From the NCBI RefSeq assembly GCF_013408245.1, contig NZ_JACBYS010000008.1, positions 62,001 to 126,000 of the forward strand: a stretch of 64,000 nucleotides of DNA, given 5' to 3'. Positions 39,103 to 48,734 of this stretch are shown here, in pieces; within the stretch, counting starts at the first letter, position 1; every line of letters starts with the position of its first letter. The notes below the pieces were generated by a model. The model saw nothing but the letters and a program-made list of their open reading frames with translations, made no database searches and had not been told where the DNA came from. Made by a program: the position numbers and the translations under genes. Source of the stretch: Duganella sp. 1224. GTDB taxonomy: Bacteria; Pseudomonadota; Gammaproteobacteria; Burkholderiales; Burkholderiaceae_D.

Positions 39103-39456
39103 TCAGCTGCCGCGATAAGTGGAGTAGGCCCACGGCGACACCACCAGCGGCACGTGGTAGTTCTGGCTGGCGTCGGCCACGCCGAAGGCCAGTGTGACCT
39201 CGTCGATGAACTTCGGCTCCGGCAGCGCCACGCCCTGGGCGTCGAAATACGCGCCGGCGCTGAAGACCAGTTCATACTTGCCCTGTTTTAGTGCGTCGCC
39301 CTCCAGCAGCGGCGTGGCGCAGCGGCCGTCGCTGTTGGTCACGTCGGTCTTCAGCAGCGTGCGGCCCCGCGGCGTCACCGCGTACAAGGCCAGCTTGACG
39401 CCGGCGCCCGGCTTGCCCTGCGTGATGTCGAGAACGTGCGTGCTGAGTTTGCCCAT
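39103..39456 (-). CDS. uraH: 5-hydroxyisourate hydrolase
   Basis: UraH hydrolyses 5-hydroxyisourate, the product of urate oxidation, to OHCU. The 117 aa protein has GKLSTHVLDITQGKPG at the N-terminus and the C-terminal YRGS tetrapeptide that marks this transthyretin-like enzyme. I set the start at the ATG with AGGACC upstream; a longer frame exists but lacks family similarity. It is divergent from puuE. Without a leader peptide it should act in the cytoplasm. Confidence 0.95.
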   Translation of the reverse strand: MGKLSTHVLDITQGKPGAGVKLALYAVTPRGRTLLKTDVTNSDGRCATPLLEGDALKQGKYELVFSAGAYFDAQGVALPEPKFIDEVTLAFGVADASQNYHVPLVVSPWAYSTYRGS

Positions 39457-39497
39457 GATCGGTCCTATATCCGTAGGTAATGAGTATCTATTGTGTA

Positions 39498-39533
39498 AAT
39501 CATATACCGCCATGCGCGTGGGCATATATGATT
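39498..39533. promoter_or_regulatory. Inverted repeat between uraH and puuE (candidate purine regulator site)
   Basis: AATCATATA (39498-39506) and TATATGATT (39525-39533) form perfect 9-base arms around an 18-base spacer, in the 109-base divergent gap. A further TATATCC/GGATATA pair lies at 39466-39472 and 39536-39542. TATATT at 39539-39544 could be the puuE -10. The two divergent catabolic genes would share one regulator; none is coded in the window. Confidence 0.45.
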
Positions 39534-39565
39534 AAGGATATATTCCCCATAGACCCGCCCGCGCC

Positions 39566-40519
39566 ATGACCACTTACGACAACTACCCACGCGACATGAT
39601 CGGCTACGGCCCGACCCCGCCGCATGCGCGGTGGCCCAACCAGGCCCGCGTCGCCCTGCAGTTCGTGCTGAACTACGAGGAGGGCGGCGAGAACAGCGTG
39701 CTGCACGGCGATGCGGGTTCCGAGACTTTCCTGTCCGAGATCATCGGCGCGGCGTCGTTCAGCAACCGCCACATGAGCATGGAGTCGCTGTATGAATATG
39801 GTTCGCGCGCCGGCCTGTGGCGATTGCTGCGCATGTTCGAGGAGCGCAAGCTGCCGTTGACGATCTTTGGCGTGTCGATGGCGCTCAAGCGCAATCCGGA
39901 GGCGGTGGCGGCGTTCCAGCAGTTGGGGCACGAAATCGCCTGCCACGGCCTGCGCTGGATTTCATATCAAAACATGGACGAGGCCACCGAGCGCGCGCAC
40001 ATGAAGGAGGCGGTGGACATCCTCCGCGAACTGACCGGCAGCGCGCCGCAAGGCTGGTACACCGGCCGCGATTCGCCGCAGACGCGCAGGCTGGTGATGG
40101 AGCACGGCGGCTTCCGCTACGACGCCGATCACTACGGCGACGACCTGCCGTTCTGGCAGAAGGTCGACTACACCAATGCCGACGGCGTGGCTGCCAGCGC
40201 GCCGCAACTGATCGTGCCTTATACGCTGGACACCAACGACATGCGCTTCGCCGCCGCGCAGGGCTTCAACTCCGGCACGCAGTTCTTCGATTACCTGAAG
40301 GACGCGTTCGACGTGCTGTACGCGGAGGGCGATCCGGGGGGCCTGAACCAGCCGAAGATGCTGTCCATCGGCCTGCACTGCCGCATCGTCGGCCGTCCGG
40401 CGCGCGCGGCGGCGCTGGCGCGCTTCCTCGACTACGTGCAAAGTCACGACAAGGTCTGGATCACCCGCCGCATCGATATCGCCGAACACTGGCGCAAGGT
40501 TCACCCATTTGCTGAATGA
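39566..40519 (+). CDS. puuE: Allantoinase PuuE
   Basis: PuuE is the metal-independent allantoinase of the polysaccharide-deacetylase (NodB) fold; it opens allantoin to allantoate. The 317 aa protein begins with YPRDMIGYGPTPPHARWP, diagnostic for this family, and shows the NYEEGGENSVLHGD motif, GHEIACHGLRWI and YTGRDSPQTRRL. It lies 7 bases upstream of xdhA and so heads the purine catabolic operon. Confidence 0.95.
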   Translation: MTTYDNYPRDMIGYGPTPPHARWPNQARVALQFVLNYEEGGENSVLHGDAGSETFLSEIIGAASFSNRHMSMESLYEYGSRAGLWRLLRMFEERKLPLTIFGVSMALKRNPEAVAAFQQLGHEIACHGLRWISYQNMDEATERAHMKEAVDILRELTGSAPQGWYTGRDSPQTRRLVMEHGGFRYDADHYGDDLPFWQKVDYTNADGVAASAPQLIVPYTLDTNDMRFAAAQGFNSGTQFFDYLKDAFDVLYAEGDPGGLNQPKMLSIGLHCRIVGRPARAAALARFLDYVQSHDKVWITRRIDIAEHWRKVHPFAE

Positions 40520-40526
40520 GATTGTG

Positions 40527-41996
40527 ATGTCCGACCCGATTCGCTTTTACTACCGTGGCGCCGTGCAGGAGATCCACGACGCCGCCCCCACCCGCACCGT
40601 GCTGCAGCACCTGCGCGAGGACCTGCACTGCACCGGCACCAAGGAAGGCTGCGCCGAAGGCGATTGCGGCGCCTGCACCGTGGTGGTCGGCAGCCTGAAC
40701 GCGGCCGGCCAGCTGGAGATGAAGGCGGTGAACTCCTGCATCCAGTTCGCGCCCACGCTGGACGGCAAGGCATTGTTCACGGTGGAGGACATGCAGCAGC
40801 CGGACGGTTCGCTGCACCCGGTGCAGCAGGCGATGGTGGAGTGCCACGGCTCGCAGTGCGGTTTCTGCACGCCGGGTTTCGTGATGTCGCTGTGGGGCAT
40901 GTACCTGGACAAGGACGGCCAGCCGGCGCGGCGCAAAGAGATCGATGACTGCTTGTCCGGTAACCTGTGCCGCTGCACCGGCTACCGTCCCATCATCGAC
41001 GCGGCGCAGCGCATGACCGAGCTGCCCAAGGTGTCGTTTGACCGCGCCGCGTTGACGCGGCAGTTGCAGGCCTTGCAACGCGAGGCCGGCGCCACCTACA
41101 GCGCCGGCGGCGCCTCGTTCCATGCACCGCGCACGCTGGAGGAACTGGTGGCGCTGCGCGCCGCGCACCCCAAGGCCACGCTGCTGGCTGGCTCCACCGA
41201 CATCGGGCTGTGGGTGACCAAGCAGATGCGCGAACTGGGCGACATCATTTATCTCGGCCACGTCAGCGCGCTGCAAAGCGTCCAGCAGAAGGACGGCATG
41301 CTGGAAATTGGCGCGGGCGTGTCGCTCAACGAGGCGTATGCGGCGCTGTGCGAGTTGTATCCGGCGGAGCTGGGCGAATTGTGGCAGCGCTTTGCCTCGC
41401 TGCCGATCCGCAACGCCGGTACGCTGGGCGGCAATGTCGCCAACGGTTCGCCGATCGGCGACTCGATGCCGTGGATGATTGCGCTGGGCAGCGAGGTGGT
41501 GCTGCAAGGTCCGTCCGGCCGCCGCCTGCTGGCGCTGGAGGCTTTCTATCTGGACTACCAGAAGAAGGACTTGCGGGCCGACGAATTTGTTGCCGCAGTG
41601 CGGGTGCCGCTGCCGCGCGCAGAGGTGCGCTTCCGGACCTACAAGCTGGCCAAGCGCTTCGACCAGGATATTTCAGCGGTGTGTGCGGCGTTTGCGTTCA
41701 CGCTGGATGGCGACACCGTCAAGGATGCGCGGATCGCCTTTGGCGGCATGGCGGCCACGCCGCGCCGCGCGCCGCGTGCCGAAGCGTCGCTGACCGGCTT
41801 GCGCTGGAGCGAGGCCAATCTGCGGGTGGCGATGGACCAGTTGCAGCAGGACTTTGCGCCGCTGACGGATATGCGCGCGTCGAGCAGCTACCGCATGCAG
41901 GCGGCGCAGAATCTGCTGCGCCGCTTCTGGCTGGAGACGCGCGCCGACGCGCCGCTTGCGGCCGATGCCGTCAACGCTTTCGCTTGCCGCGCCTGA
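40527..41996 (+). CDS. xdhA: Xanthine dehydrogenase small subunit (FeS/FAD) XdhA
   Basis: XdhA carries the two 2Fe-2S clusters and FAD of xanthine dehydrogenase. The 489 aa protein starts with a ferredoxin domain (CAEGDCGACTVVVG), a second cluster domain (CGFCTPGFVMSLWG ... LCRCTGYRPIIDAA) and a FAD domain (LLAGSTDIGLWVTKQ, then GNVANGSPIGDSMPWMIALG). The ATG at 40527 is chosen over an earlier ATG at 40509 that would overlap puuE. Confidence 0.97.
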   Translation: MSDPIRFYYRGAVQEIHDAAPTRTVLQHLREDLHCTGTKEGCAEGDCGACTVVVGSLNAAGQLEMKAVNSCIQFAPTLDGKALFTVEDMQQPDGSLHPVQQAMVECHGSQCGFCTPGFVMSLWGMYLDKDGQPARRKEIDDCLSGNLCRCTGYRPIIDAAQRMTELPKVSFDRAALTRQLQALQREAGATYSAGGASFHAPRTLEELVALRAAHPKATLLAGSTDIGLWVTKQMRELGDIIYLGHVSALQSVQQKDGMLEIGAGVSLNEAYAALCELYPAELGELWQRFASLPIRNAGTLGGNVANGSPIGDSMPWMIALGSEVVLQGPSGRRLLALEAFYLDYQKKDLRADEFVAAVRVPLPRAEVRFRTYKLAKRFDQDISAVCAAFAFTLDGDTVKDARIAFGGMAATPRRAPRAEASLTGLRWSEANLRVAMDQLQQDFAPLTDMRASSSYRMQAAQNLLRRFWLETRADAPLAADAVNAFACRA

Positions 41997-42007
41997 AAGG
42001 AGCCATC

Positions 42008-44350
42008 ATGAATCAACCTGTTGCGCCATCCGCGATTGCGCAGTCCAGCGAGCACGCATGGCAGGCGGTGGGCGTGTCGCGTCCGCACGAATCGGCCGCG
42101 CTGCATGTGCTGGGGCAGGCTACGTACACGGACGACATTCCGGAGCTGCAAGGCACGCTGCACGCGGCGCTGGGCCTGTCGTCGAAGGCGCATGCGCGCA
42201 TCGTGGCGATGGACCTGGCGCCGGTGCGCGCCGCGCCGGGCGTGACGGCGGTCTATACCGCCGCCGATATCGTCGGCACCAACGACTGCGGCCCGATCAT
42301 CCACGACGATCCTATCTGGGCGGTGGAAGAGGTGATGTATGTCGGCCAGCCGATCTTCATCGTGGTGGCGGATACGCATGACAACGCGCGCCGCGCGGCG
42401 CGTCGGGCCGTGGTGACGTACGAGGAGCTGCCGGCCATCTTCACGCCGCAGGAGGCCAAGGCCGCCGGCTCCTACGTGCTGCCGCCGATGCAGCTCAAGC
42501 GCGGCGATTACCAGGCCGCCTTCGAAGCCGCGCCGCGCGTGGTGAAGGGGCAGTTGTTCGTCGGCGGGCAGGAGCAGTTCTATCTGGAAGGGCAGATCGC
42601 CTACGCCATTCCGAAAGAGGACAACGGCATGCTGGTGCAATGCTCCACGCAGCACCCGAGCGAGATGCAGCACGTGGTGGCGCATGCCATCGGCGTCCAC
42701 TCGCACAAGGTGCAGGTGGAGTGCCGCCGCATGGGAGGCGGCTTTGGCGGCAAGGAGTCGCAGTCGGCGCTGTGGGCGGCGTCGGCCGGCATCGCGGCGG
42801 CCAAACTGCGCCGTCCGGTCAAGCTGCGCGCGGACCGCGATGACGACATGCTGGTCACCGGCAAGCGCCATTGCTTCTACTATGAATATGAAGTCGGCTA
42901 CGACGATAACGGCAAGATCCTGGCGGCGCGCGTGGACATGACGCTGCGCGCCGGCTTCTCGGCCGACCTGTCCGGGCCTGTGGCAACGCGTGCCGTGTGC
43001 CACTTCGATAACGCCTACTATTTGTCGGACGTGGATATCCGCGCGGGCTGCGGCAAGACCAATACGCAGTCGAACACCGCTTTCCGCGGCTTTGGCGGTC
43101 CGCAGGGCGCGATTGCGATCGAGTACATTATCGACGAGATCGCGCGCAATCTGGGGCGCGATGCGCTGGATGTCCGCCGCCTGAATTTCTACGGCACGAC
43201 GGAGCGCAATGTCACGCCGTATGGGCAGGAGATTGTCGATAACGTGATCGAAGCGCTGACGGCGGAGCTGGAGCAGACCAGCGAGTACCGCGCGCGGCGC
43301 AAGGCCATCGAGGCGTTCAACGCCGGCAGCCCGGTGCTGAAGAAGGGCATCGCGTTCACGCCGCTGAAGTTTGGCATTGCGTTCAATGTCACCCACCTGA
43401 ATCAGGCGGGGGCGCTGGTGCATGTGTATGTCGATGGTTCGGTGCTGGTCAATCATGGCGGCACGGAGATGGGGCAGGGCATCAACACCAAGGTGATGCA
43501 GGTGGTGGCGCATGAACTGGGGCTGGACCTGTCGCACGTGCGCATTACGGCGACCGATACCAGCAAGGTGGCGAATACGTCGGCGACGGCGGCGTCCACC
43601 GGCGCGGACCTCAACGGCAAGGCGGCGCAGGATGCGGCGCGGCAGATTCGCGAGCGGCTGGCGGCGTATGCGGTCAAGCTGTACGGCGACGACGACGGCC
43701 AGCCGGTGCGCTTCTTCGACAATCACGTGCACGTGAACGGCCACAAGGTGCTGTTTGCGGAGCTGGTGCAGAAGGCTTATCTGGCGCGGGTGCAGCTGTG
43801 GTCGGACGGTTTTTATGCGACGCCGCATCTGCACTGGGATCCGAAGACGATGAGCGGGCATCCGTTCTCGTACTACGCGTATGGCGCGGCGGTGTCGGAG
43901 GTGGTGGTGGATACGCTGACCGGCGAGTGGAAGCTGCTGCGGGCGGACGCGTTGTATGATGCCGGCCGTTCGCTGAATCCAGCCATCGATATCGGCCAGG
44001 TGGAGGGGGCGTTCGTTCAAGGCATGGGCTGGCTGACCACCGAGCAGTTGTGGTGGAACGCGGCGGGCAAGCTGATGACGCATGCGCCTTCCACGTACAA
44101 GATTCCTGGTATCTCGGATTGTCCGAAGGACTTTCGCGTGAAGCTGTTCGATAATCCGAACGTGGAGGACAGCATCCATCGCTCGAAGGCGGTGGGCGAG
44201 CCGCCGTTGCTGCTGCCGTTTTCGGTGTTCTTTGCGATACGGGATGCGATTTCCGCCGTGGGCGGCCATCGCGTGCATCCGCCGCTGAACGCGCCGGCCA
44301 CCAGTGAAGAGATACTGCGGGCGGTGTCCGCGGTGGAAATGGCGTCGTGA
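42008..44350 (+). CDS. xdhB: Xanthine dehydrogenase molybdopterin-binding subunit XdhB
   Basis: XdhB holds the molybdenum cofactor and oxidises hypoxanthine and xanthine to urate. The 780 aa protein has ATYTDDIPELQGTLHAALGLS, the GGQEQFYLEGQIA motif, the MGGGFGGKESQ loop, NTAFRGFGGPQG and the C-terminal KAVGEPPLLLPFSVFFAIRDA, where Glu is the catalytic base. AAGGAG upstream supports the start; the longer frame into xdhA is not coding. It overlaps xdhC by one base. Confidence 0.97.
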   Translation: MNQPVAPSAIAQSSEHAWQAVGVSRPHESAALHVLGQATYTDDIPELQGTLHAALGLSSKAHARIVAMDLAPVRAAPGVTAVYTAADIVGTNDCGPIIHDDPIWAVEEVMYVGQPIFIVVADTHDNARRAARRAVVTYEELPAIFTPQEAKAAGSYVLPPMQLKRGDYQAAFEAAPRVVKGQLFVGGQEQFYLEGQIAYAIPKEDNGMLVQCSTQHPSEMQHVVAHAIGVHSHKVQVECRRMGGGFGGKESQSALWAASAGIAAAKLRRPVKLRADRDDDMLVTGKRHCFYYEYEVGYDDNGKILAARVDMTLRAGFSADLSGPVATRAVCHFDNAYYLSDVDIRAGCGKTNTQSNTAFRGFGGPQGAIAIEYIIDEIARNLGRDALDVRRLNFYGTTERNVTPYGQEIVDNVIEALTAELEQTSEYRARRKAIEAFNAGSPVLKKGIAFTPLKFGIAFNVTHLNQAGALVHVYVDGSVLVNHGGTEMGQGINTKVMQVVAHELGLDLSHVRITATDTSKVANTSATAASTGADLNGKAAQDAARQIRERLAAYAVKLYGDDDGQPVRFFDNHVHVNGHKVLFAELVQKAYLARVQLWSDGFYATPHLHWDPKTMSGHPFSYYAYGAAVSEVVVDTLTGEWKLLRADALYDAGRSLNPAIDIGQVEGAFVQGMGWLTTEQLWWNAAGKLMTHAPSTYKIPGISDCPKDFRVKLFDNPNVEDSIHRSKAVGEPPLLLPFSVFFAIRDAISAVGGHRVHPPLNAPATSEEILRAVSAVEMAS

Positions 44351-45501
44351 TGAACACGTGGCTGACAGCGCGGGTGTCTGAACCGGCAGTGCTGGTGACG
44401 GTGGCGATCGTGGAGGGCTCCGGCCCGCGCGAGCCCGGCGCCAAGATGCTGGTGACCGCGCATGAGCAGCACGATACGATCGGCGGCGGGCATCTGGAGT
44501 TGTGCGCGGTGGAGCTGGCGCGCGAGATGCTCAAAAGCGCCGTCAGCCAGCGCCTGGCCGCTGATGCGCTCGCGCCGGCCGGTGCCGCCGCGCCGTCGCG
44601 CGCGCCCGATGTGGCCGATGCGGATGGCGCCGCGTTGGTGGCGGGTTCGCGGCTGGAGCGATACGCGCTGGGCCCGACGCTGGGACAGTGCTGCGGCGGC
44701 GTGGTGCATCTGGCGTTTGAGCTGGTCGGGCCGGCGCTGGCTGCCGTGCTGGCCGGCTTGCGCGTCCGCTCGCGCGAAGACAGCTGGCGTCTCAGCGCCA
44801 TCGACGGGCCTTCAACTGCGGTGCTGCTCGACGCGGCCGGCAGCATCGTCGCTGGCGACGGCTCGGACGGCAGCGCGGCGTGCACCCGCGATGGCGTTGC
44901 TGCGCCGACCGTGGACCGCGAGCGCGGTACGCACGTACTGCGCGACGCCGCTGGCCGCCGCTGGCTGGCCGATCCCTGCCTGGCGCCGCGCGCGCATCTG
45001 GTGTTGTTTGGCGCCGGCCACGTTGGCGCGGCCATCGTGCGTTTGCTGGGCGAGCTGCCGTGCACCGTCACCTGGGTCGATGAGCGCGAGGACATGTTCC
45101 CCGCGGACCTGCCGGCCAACGTCACCACGGAAGCGACAGACACGCCGGAAGCCTGCGTGGCCAGCGCGCCGCCAGACGCCAGCTACCTGGTCATGACCCA
45201 CAGCCACGCGCTGGACCAGCGCCTGACCCAGGCCATCCTGGAGCGGAAAGACACCGGTTGGTTCGGACTGATCGGATCCCACACCAAACGGGTACAATTC
45301 GAACGCCGCATGGCCGCGCGCGGCATCCCGCAAGACCGCATCGACAACATGGTCTGCCCCATCGGCCTGCCGGGCATCTCCAGCAAGCTCCCCGCCGCCA
45401 TCGCCGCCTCCGTGTGCGCGCAGTTGCTGATGGTGTGGGAACGACAGCAAATCGCCGCCCTGGGCGGCGGTGCGTCAGCAAGGCTGGCGATAGCAAGCTA
45501 A
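44350..45501 (+). CDS. xdhC: Xanthine dehydrogenase accessory protein XdhC
   Basis: XdhC binds molybdenum cofactor, drives its sulfuration and inserts it into XdhB. The 383 aa protein has an N-terminal XdhC/CoxI domain (TVAIVEGSGPREPGAKMLV ... GPTLGQCCGGVV) and a Rossmann domain (LVLFGAGHVGAAIVRLL) ending with the GLIGSHTKRVQFERR motif. The region from about residue 60 to 105 is Ala-rich and longer than usual. The ATG lies in the xdhB stop (TGATG). Confidence 0.95.
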   Translation: MNTWLTARVSEPAVLVTVAIVEGSGPREPGAKMLVTAHEQHDTIGGGHLELCAVELAREMLKSAVSQRLAADALAPAGAAAPSRAPDVADADGAALVAGSRLERYALGPTLGQCCGGVVHLAFELVGPALAAVLAGLRVRSREDSWRLSAIDGPSTAVLLDAAGSIVAGDGSDGSAACTRDGVAAPTVDRERGTHVLRDAAGRRWLADPCLAPRAHLVLFGAGHVGAAIVRLLGELPCTVTWVDEREDMFPADLPANVTTEATDTPEACVASAPPDASYLVMTHSHALDQRLTQAILERKDTGWFGLIGSHTKRVQFERRMAARGIPQDRIDNMVCPIGLPGISSKLPAAIAASVCAQLLMVWERQQIAALGGGASARLAIAS

Positions 45502-45531
45502 CAAAGCATTCAAGATTTCAGGAAGACCAAT

Positions 45532-46839
45532 ATGACCACCAACCTGCAAGCCTACCGTGGCAGCTTGCTGCACTTCCTCGCCGATCCGGCCTTCAGCGAC
45601 CAGTCGCACGACTGGCACGAAGACGGTCTGCTGATCGTCGAAGACGGCAAAATCCAGGCCGCCGGCGACTACGCCGCCTTGCGCGCCTCGCTGCCGCCGG
45701 GGACCTTGGTGCACGACTACAGCGGCAAGCTGCTGATGCCGGGCTTTATCGATACCCACATCCACTACCCGCAGACCGACATGATCGCCTCGCCGTCGGA
45801 AGGCCTGCTGCCATGGCTGGAGACGTACACTTTCCCGTCCGAGCGCCAGTTCGAGGACAGCGCGCACGCCGCCAACGTGGCCGACTTCTTCCTCGACGAG
45901 CTGCTACGCTGCGGCACCACTACCGCCATGGTCTACTGCACCGTGCACCCGCAATCGGTGGACGCCTTTTTCACCGCCAGCGAGCAGCGCGGCCTGCGCA
46001 TGGTGGCCGGCAAGGTGATGATGGACCGGAACTGCCCCGACTTCCTGCGCGACACCGCCGAAACCAGCGCCCGCGACACCGAGGCGCTGATCCGGCACTG
46101 GCACAAGCGCGGCCGCTCGCTGTACGCCATCACGCCGCGCTTCGCGCCGACGTCCACCGAACGCCAGCTGCAATTGGCCGGCGAACTGGCGGCCGCCTAC
46201 CCGGACACCTTCATCCAAACCCACGTCTCCGAAAACGAAGCCGAATGCGCGTGGGTGCGCGAACTGTTCCCCAACGCCCGCAGCTACATCGACGTCTACG
46301 ACAGCTACGGCATGCTGCGTCCGCGCGCCATGTACGGCCACTGCATCTGGCTCGATGAGCAGGACCGCCGCCGCATGGCCGAAACGCAGTCCGCCGCCGC
46401 CATCTGCCCGACCTCCAACCTGTTCCTCGGCAGCGGCCTGTTCGACTTCGAACGCGCCGACGATGCCGGCGTGCTGCTCTCGCTGGCCACCGACGTCGGC
46501 GGCGGCACCTCGTTCTCCATGTTGCAAACGATGAATGAAGCCTATAAAGTAGCGCGCTTGAAGGGCAGTTACCTGCCGGCGCTGCGCATGTTCTACCTGG
46601 CCACGCTGGGCGCCGCCCGCAGCATGCAGCTGGAAGGCACGATCGGCAGCTTCGCGCCGGGCGCGGAAGCGGATTTCATCGTCATCGATCCGCAGGCCAC
46701 GCCGCTGCTGCAGCGCCGTACGTCGCGCAGCAACAGCCTGGAAGAACTGCTGTTCGCGCTGGCCCTGCTGGGCGATGACCGCGCCATCGCGGCCACGTAT
46801 GCCGCCGGCCGCCAGGTGCATGTTCGTGAAACGACTTAA
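45532..46839 (+). CDS. guaD: Guanine deaminase
   Basis: GuaD converts guanine to xanthine, feeding XDH. The 435 aa amidohydrolase has MPGFIDTHIHYPQTDMIASP (metal ligands HIH), the HVSENEAE motif, GHCIWLDEQDRR, and SLATDVGGGTSFSML with the metal Asp. AGGAAG precedes the ATG. It is 30 bases downstream of xdhC in the same operon. No leader peptide, so cytoplasmic. Confidence 0.96.
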   Translation: MTTNLQAYRGSLLHFLADPAFSDQSHDWHEDGLLIVEDGKIQAAGDYAALRASLPPGTLVHDYSGKLLMPGFIDTHIHYPQTDMIASPSEGLLPWLETYTFPSERQFEDSAHAANVADFFLDELLRCGTTTAMVYCTVHPQSVDAFFTASEQRGLRMVAGKVMMDRNCPDFLRDTAETSARDTEALIRHWHKRGRSLYAITPRFAPTSTERQLQLAGELAAAYPDTFIQTHVSENEAECAWVRELFPNARSYIDVYDSYGMLRPRAMYGHCIWLDEQDRRRMAETQSAAAICPTSNLFLGSGLFDFERADDAGVLLSLATDVGGGTSFSMLQTMNEAYKVARLKGSYLPALRMFYLATLGAARSMQLEGTIGSFAPGAEADFIVIDPQATPLLQRRTSRSNSLEELLFALALLGDDRAIAATYAAGRQVHVRETT

Positions 46840-46853
46840 TTTAGGATAGACAC

Positions 46854-48290
46854 ATGAAGAACAACCTCAAAGCCCTCGCACTGGCCGCCGCCGTGTTGTG
46901 CGCCATGCCGCACGCCCAGGCTGCCAACGCCAACGAGGAGGCCACCAAGCGCCACTTCGCCGCGCTGATCGCGCCGGGCAAGGAGCCGAAACTGGCCGAG
47001 CTGACGATGTTCTTCACCATGATGCCCAAGGGCGGCGACCTGCATCACCACTACTCGGGCGCGATCTACGCCGAGCAGTACCTGGAGTGGGTGGACAAGG
47101 AAGGCTTCTGCGTCAACAAGGCCAATTACACCATCGAGAAGAACAAGCCGCATGACGGCTGCGTGTCCGGCCAGGGCGTCATGAACGACAACACCTTGCT
47201 GGCCAACCTGCTGCAGCGCTGGTCGGACAAGGACTTTTACAACCACGGCGCGGTGCAGTCGCCACCGGACCGCCAGTTCTTCGACACCTTCGCCTACTTC
47301 AACCCGGTGGCGTCGACCAACGCGGTGGACGGCCTGCAGCGCCTGAAGCAGCGGGCCATCCAGGAAAACCTGAGCTACATCGAAACCATCTACGAAATCG
47401 CGCCGATCGCGCAGGACGCGGACTTCGACAAGAAGGCGCTGGCCGGCGGCGTGAGCGACGCCGACTTTGCCGCGCTGATTACCAAACTGGATCAGGACCA
47501 GGCCTTCCAGGGCTGGATCGGCGCCTACCTGAAAAACGTGGAAACGGTCAGCGCCGGCATCGACGACGCCAATTTCACGCTGCGCTACCAGCCGTTCGCG
47601 CTGCGCTTCCTGTCGCCGTCGCAGGTGTTCTCGCAGATCGTGTCCAGCTTCAAGCTGGCGTCCTCGAATCCGAAGATCGTCGGCGTCAACATCGTCGGCC
47701 AGGAGAGCGTCAACGTGTCGATGCGCGACTACGCGCTGCACATGCAGATGTTCAAGTTCATGAAGGCGAAGTATCCGCAGGTGAAGCTGGCGCTGCACGC
47801 CGGCGAGCTGTCGCTGGGCATGGTGCCGCCGGAGGGCCTGACCTTCCACATCAAGGACGCCATCGACGTGGCCGGCGCCAGCCGCATCGGCCACGGCATG
47901 GATATCGCCCACGAGAGCAATCCGCTGGCGATCATGAAAAAAATGCATGATCAAAAGATTGCGGTCGAGGTCAACCTGAGCAGCAACGACTTCATCCTCG
48001 GCATCAAGGACCAGGCGCACCCGGTCACGCTGTACCGCAAATATGGCGTGCCGTATGTGTTGTCCACCGACGACGCCGGCGTGTCGCGTAACAATTTGTC
48101 GGGTGAATACGTGCTGTACGCGGCCCGCTACCAGCCGGATTACGCGGAAGTGAAAAAACTGTCGTATGACAGCATCCGCTATTCTTTCCTGGCCGAAGCC
48201 GACAAACAGCGACTTTTAAAAGCCCTGGACGGCAAATTCGCCAAATTTGAGGCGGAGATCGCCGGCGCCGACGCCAAAGCCAAACGTTAA
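46854..48290 (+). CDS. Exported adenosine deaminase (ADGF-like)
   Basis: This is an adenosine deaminase-fold protein of 478 aa with a signal peptide (MKNNLKALALAAAVLCAMPHAQA), so it acts in the periplasm or outside. Motifs: PKGGDLHHHYSGAI with the metal His pair at residues 64 and 66, LHAGE with the catalytic Glu, RIGHGMDI and the metal Asp in LSTDDAG. The length and leader resemble the secreted ADGF/CECR1 type rather than cytoplasmic Add. It follows guaD by 14 bases and closes the operon before a terminator. Confidence 0.92.
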   Translation: MKNNLKALALAAAVLCAMPHAQAANANEEATKRHFAALIAPGKEPKLAELTMFFTMMPKGGDLHHHYSGAIYAEQYLEWVDKEGFCVNKANYTIEKNKPHDGCVSGQGVMNDNTLLANLLQRWSDKDFYNHGAVQSPPDRQFFDTFAYFNPVASTNAVDGLQRLKQRAIQENLSYIETIYEIAPIAQDADFDKKALAGGVSDADFAALITKLDQDQAFQGWIGAYLKNVETVSAGIDDANFTLRYQPFALRFLSPSQVFSQIVSSFKLASSNPKIVGVNIVGQESVNVSMRDYALHMQMFKFMKAKYPQVKLALHAGELSLGMVPPEGLTFHIKDAIDVAGASRIGHGMDIAHESNPLAIMKKMHDQKIAVEVNLSSNDFILGIKDQAHPVTLYRKYGVPYVLSTDDAGVSRNNLSGEYVLYAARYQPDYAEVKKLSYDSIRYSFLAEADKQRLLKALDGKFAKFEAEIAGADAKAKR

Positions 48291-48310
48291 ACCCATCCCG
48301 CTTCATTCCC

Positions 48311-48343
48311 AAGCCGGCGGCATCCCCGCCGGCTTTGCTTTTT
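48311..48343 (+). terminator. Terminator after the purine catabolic operon
   Basis: AAGCCGGCGG (48311-48320) pairs with CCGCCGGCTT (48326-48335) around a five-base loop, then a T-rich tail. Confidence 0.85.
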
Positions 48344-48734
48344 GTCAAAATTGCGTTAGCTTTTTGTCGCAGTTTTACTACAATTAAGAGTTTTATCTCT
48401 AATAGTTGCCATGAACAAAATTCATCGGCAGCCGATGCTCTTATAATTCCGCCCGTTCCCTGCCTCTGTAGCCCTCTGAACTTGCTAATTTATTAGCATA
48501 AGGCGCCCATTTATATGTTTTTCCACTGAATAATTTAGTAAAAACGTATTTGTCGCGGCCCGTTTTGACATGCAATAGTGGTAGATAGTTAGAGCAAATT
48601 AGCAACTTTTGTTGTCATACCAGTGTCATTTTCGTTGGTTAAACTCTCGCTTTGGTGCCGAGAAAAATAGCTCTTCACACACGGATTTCGGAAGTTTTCT
48701 CACGTTTTCACAATAACACTCTAAGGGGTTTTGA
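48344..48734 (+). promoter_or_regulatory. AT-rich upstream region of the first TonB receptor
   Basis: No gene is seen in these 391 bases. The region holds a TATAAT (48442-48447), a perfect palindrome GCTAAT-TT-ATTAGC (48484-48497), a TTGACA (48565-48570) and a related GCAAATTAGC stretch near 48594. AAGGGG just before the ATG is the ribosome site. The palindrome is an operator candidate; the exact promoter cannot be fixed from sequence. Confidence 0.45.

Noticed and set aside
41888-44278. 796-residue open frame antisense to xdhB
   Set aside because: Shadow frame rich in His/Arg/Leu; xdhB is unambiguous.
48411-48446. 11-codon ORF with a small hairpin, a possible leader peptide
   Set aside because: No ribosome site, no attenuator structure after it, and 288 bases from the receptor start.
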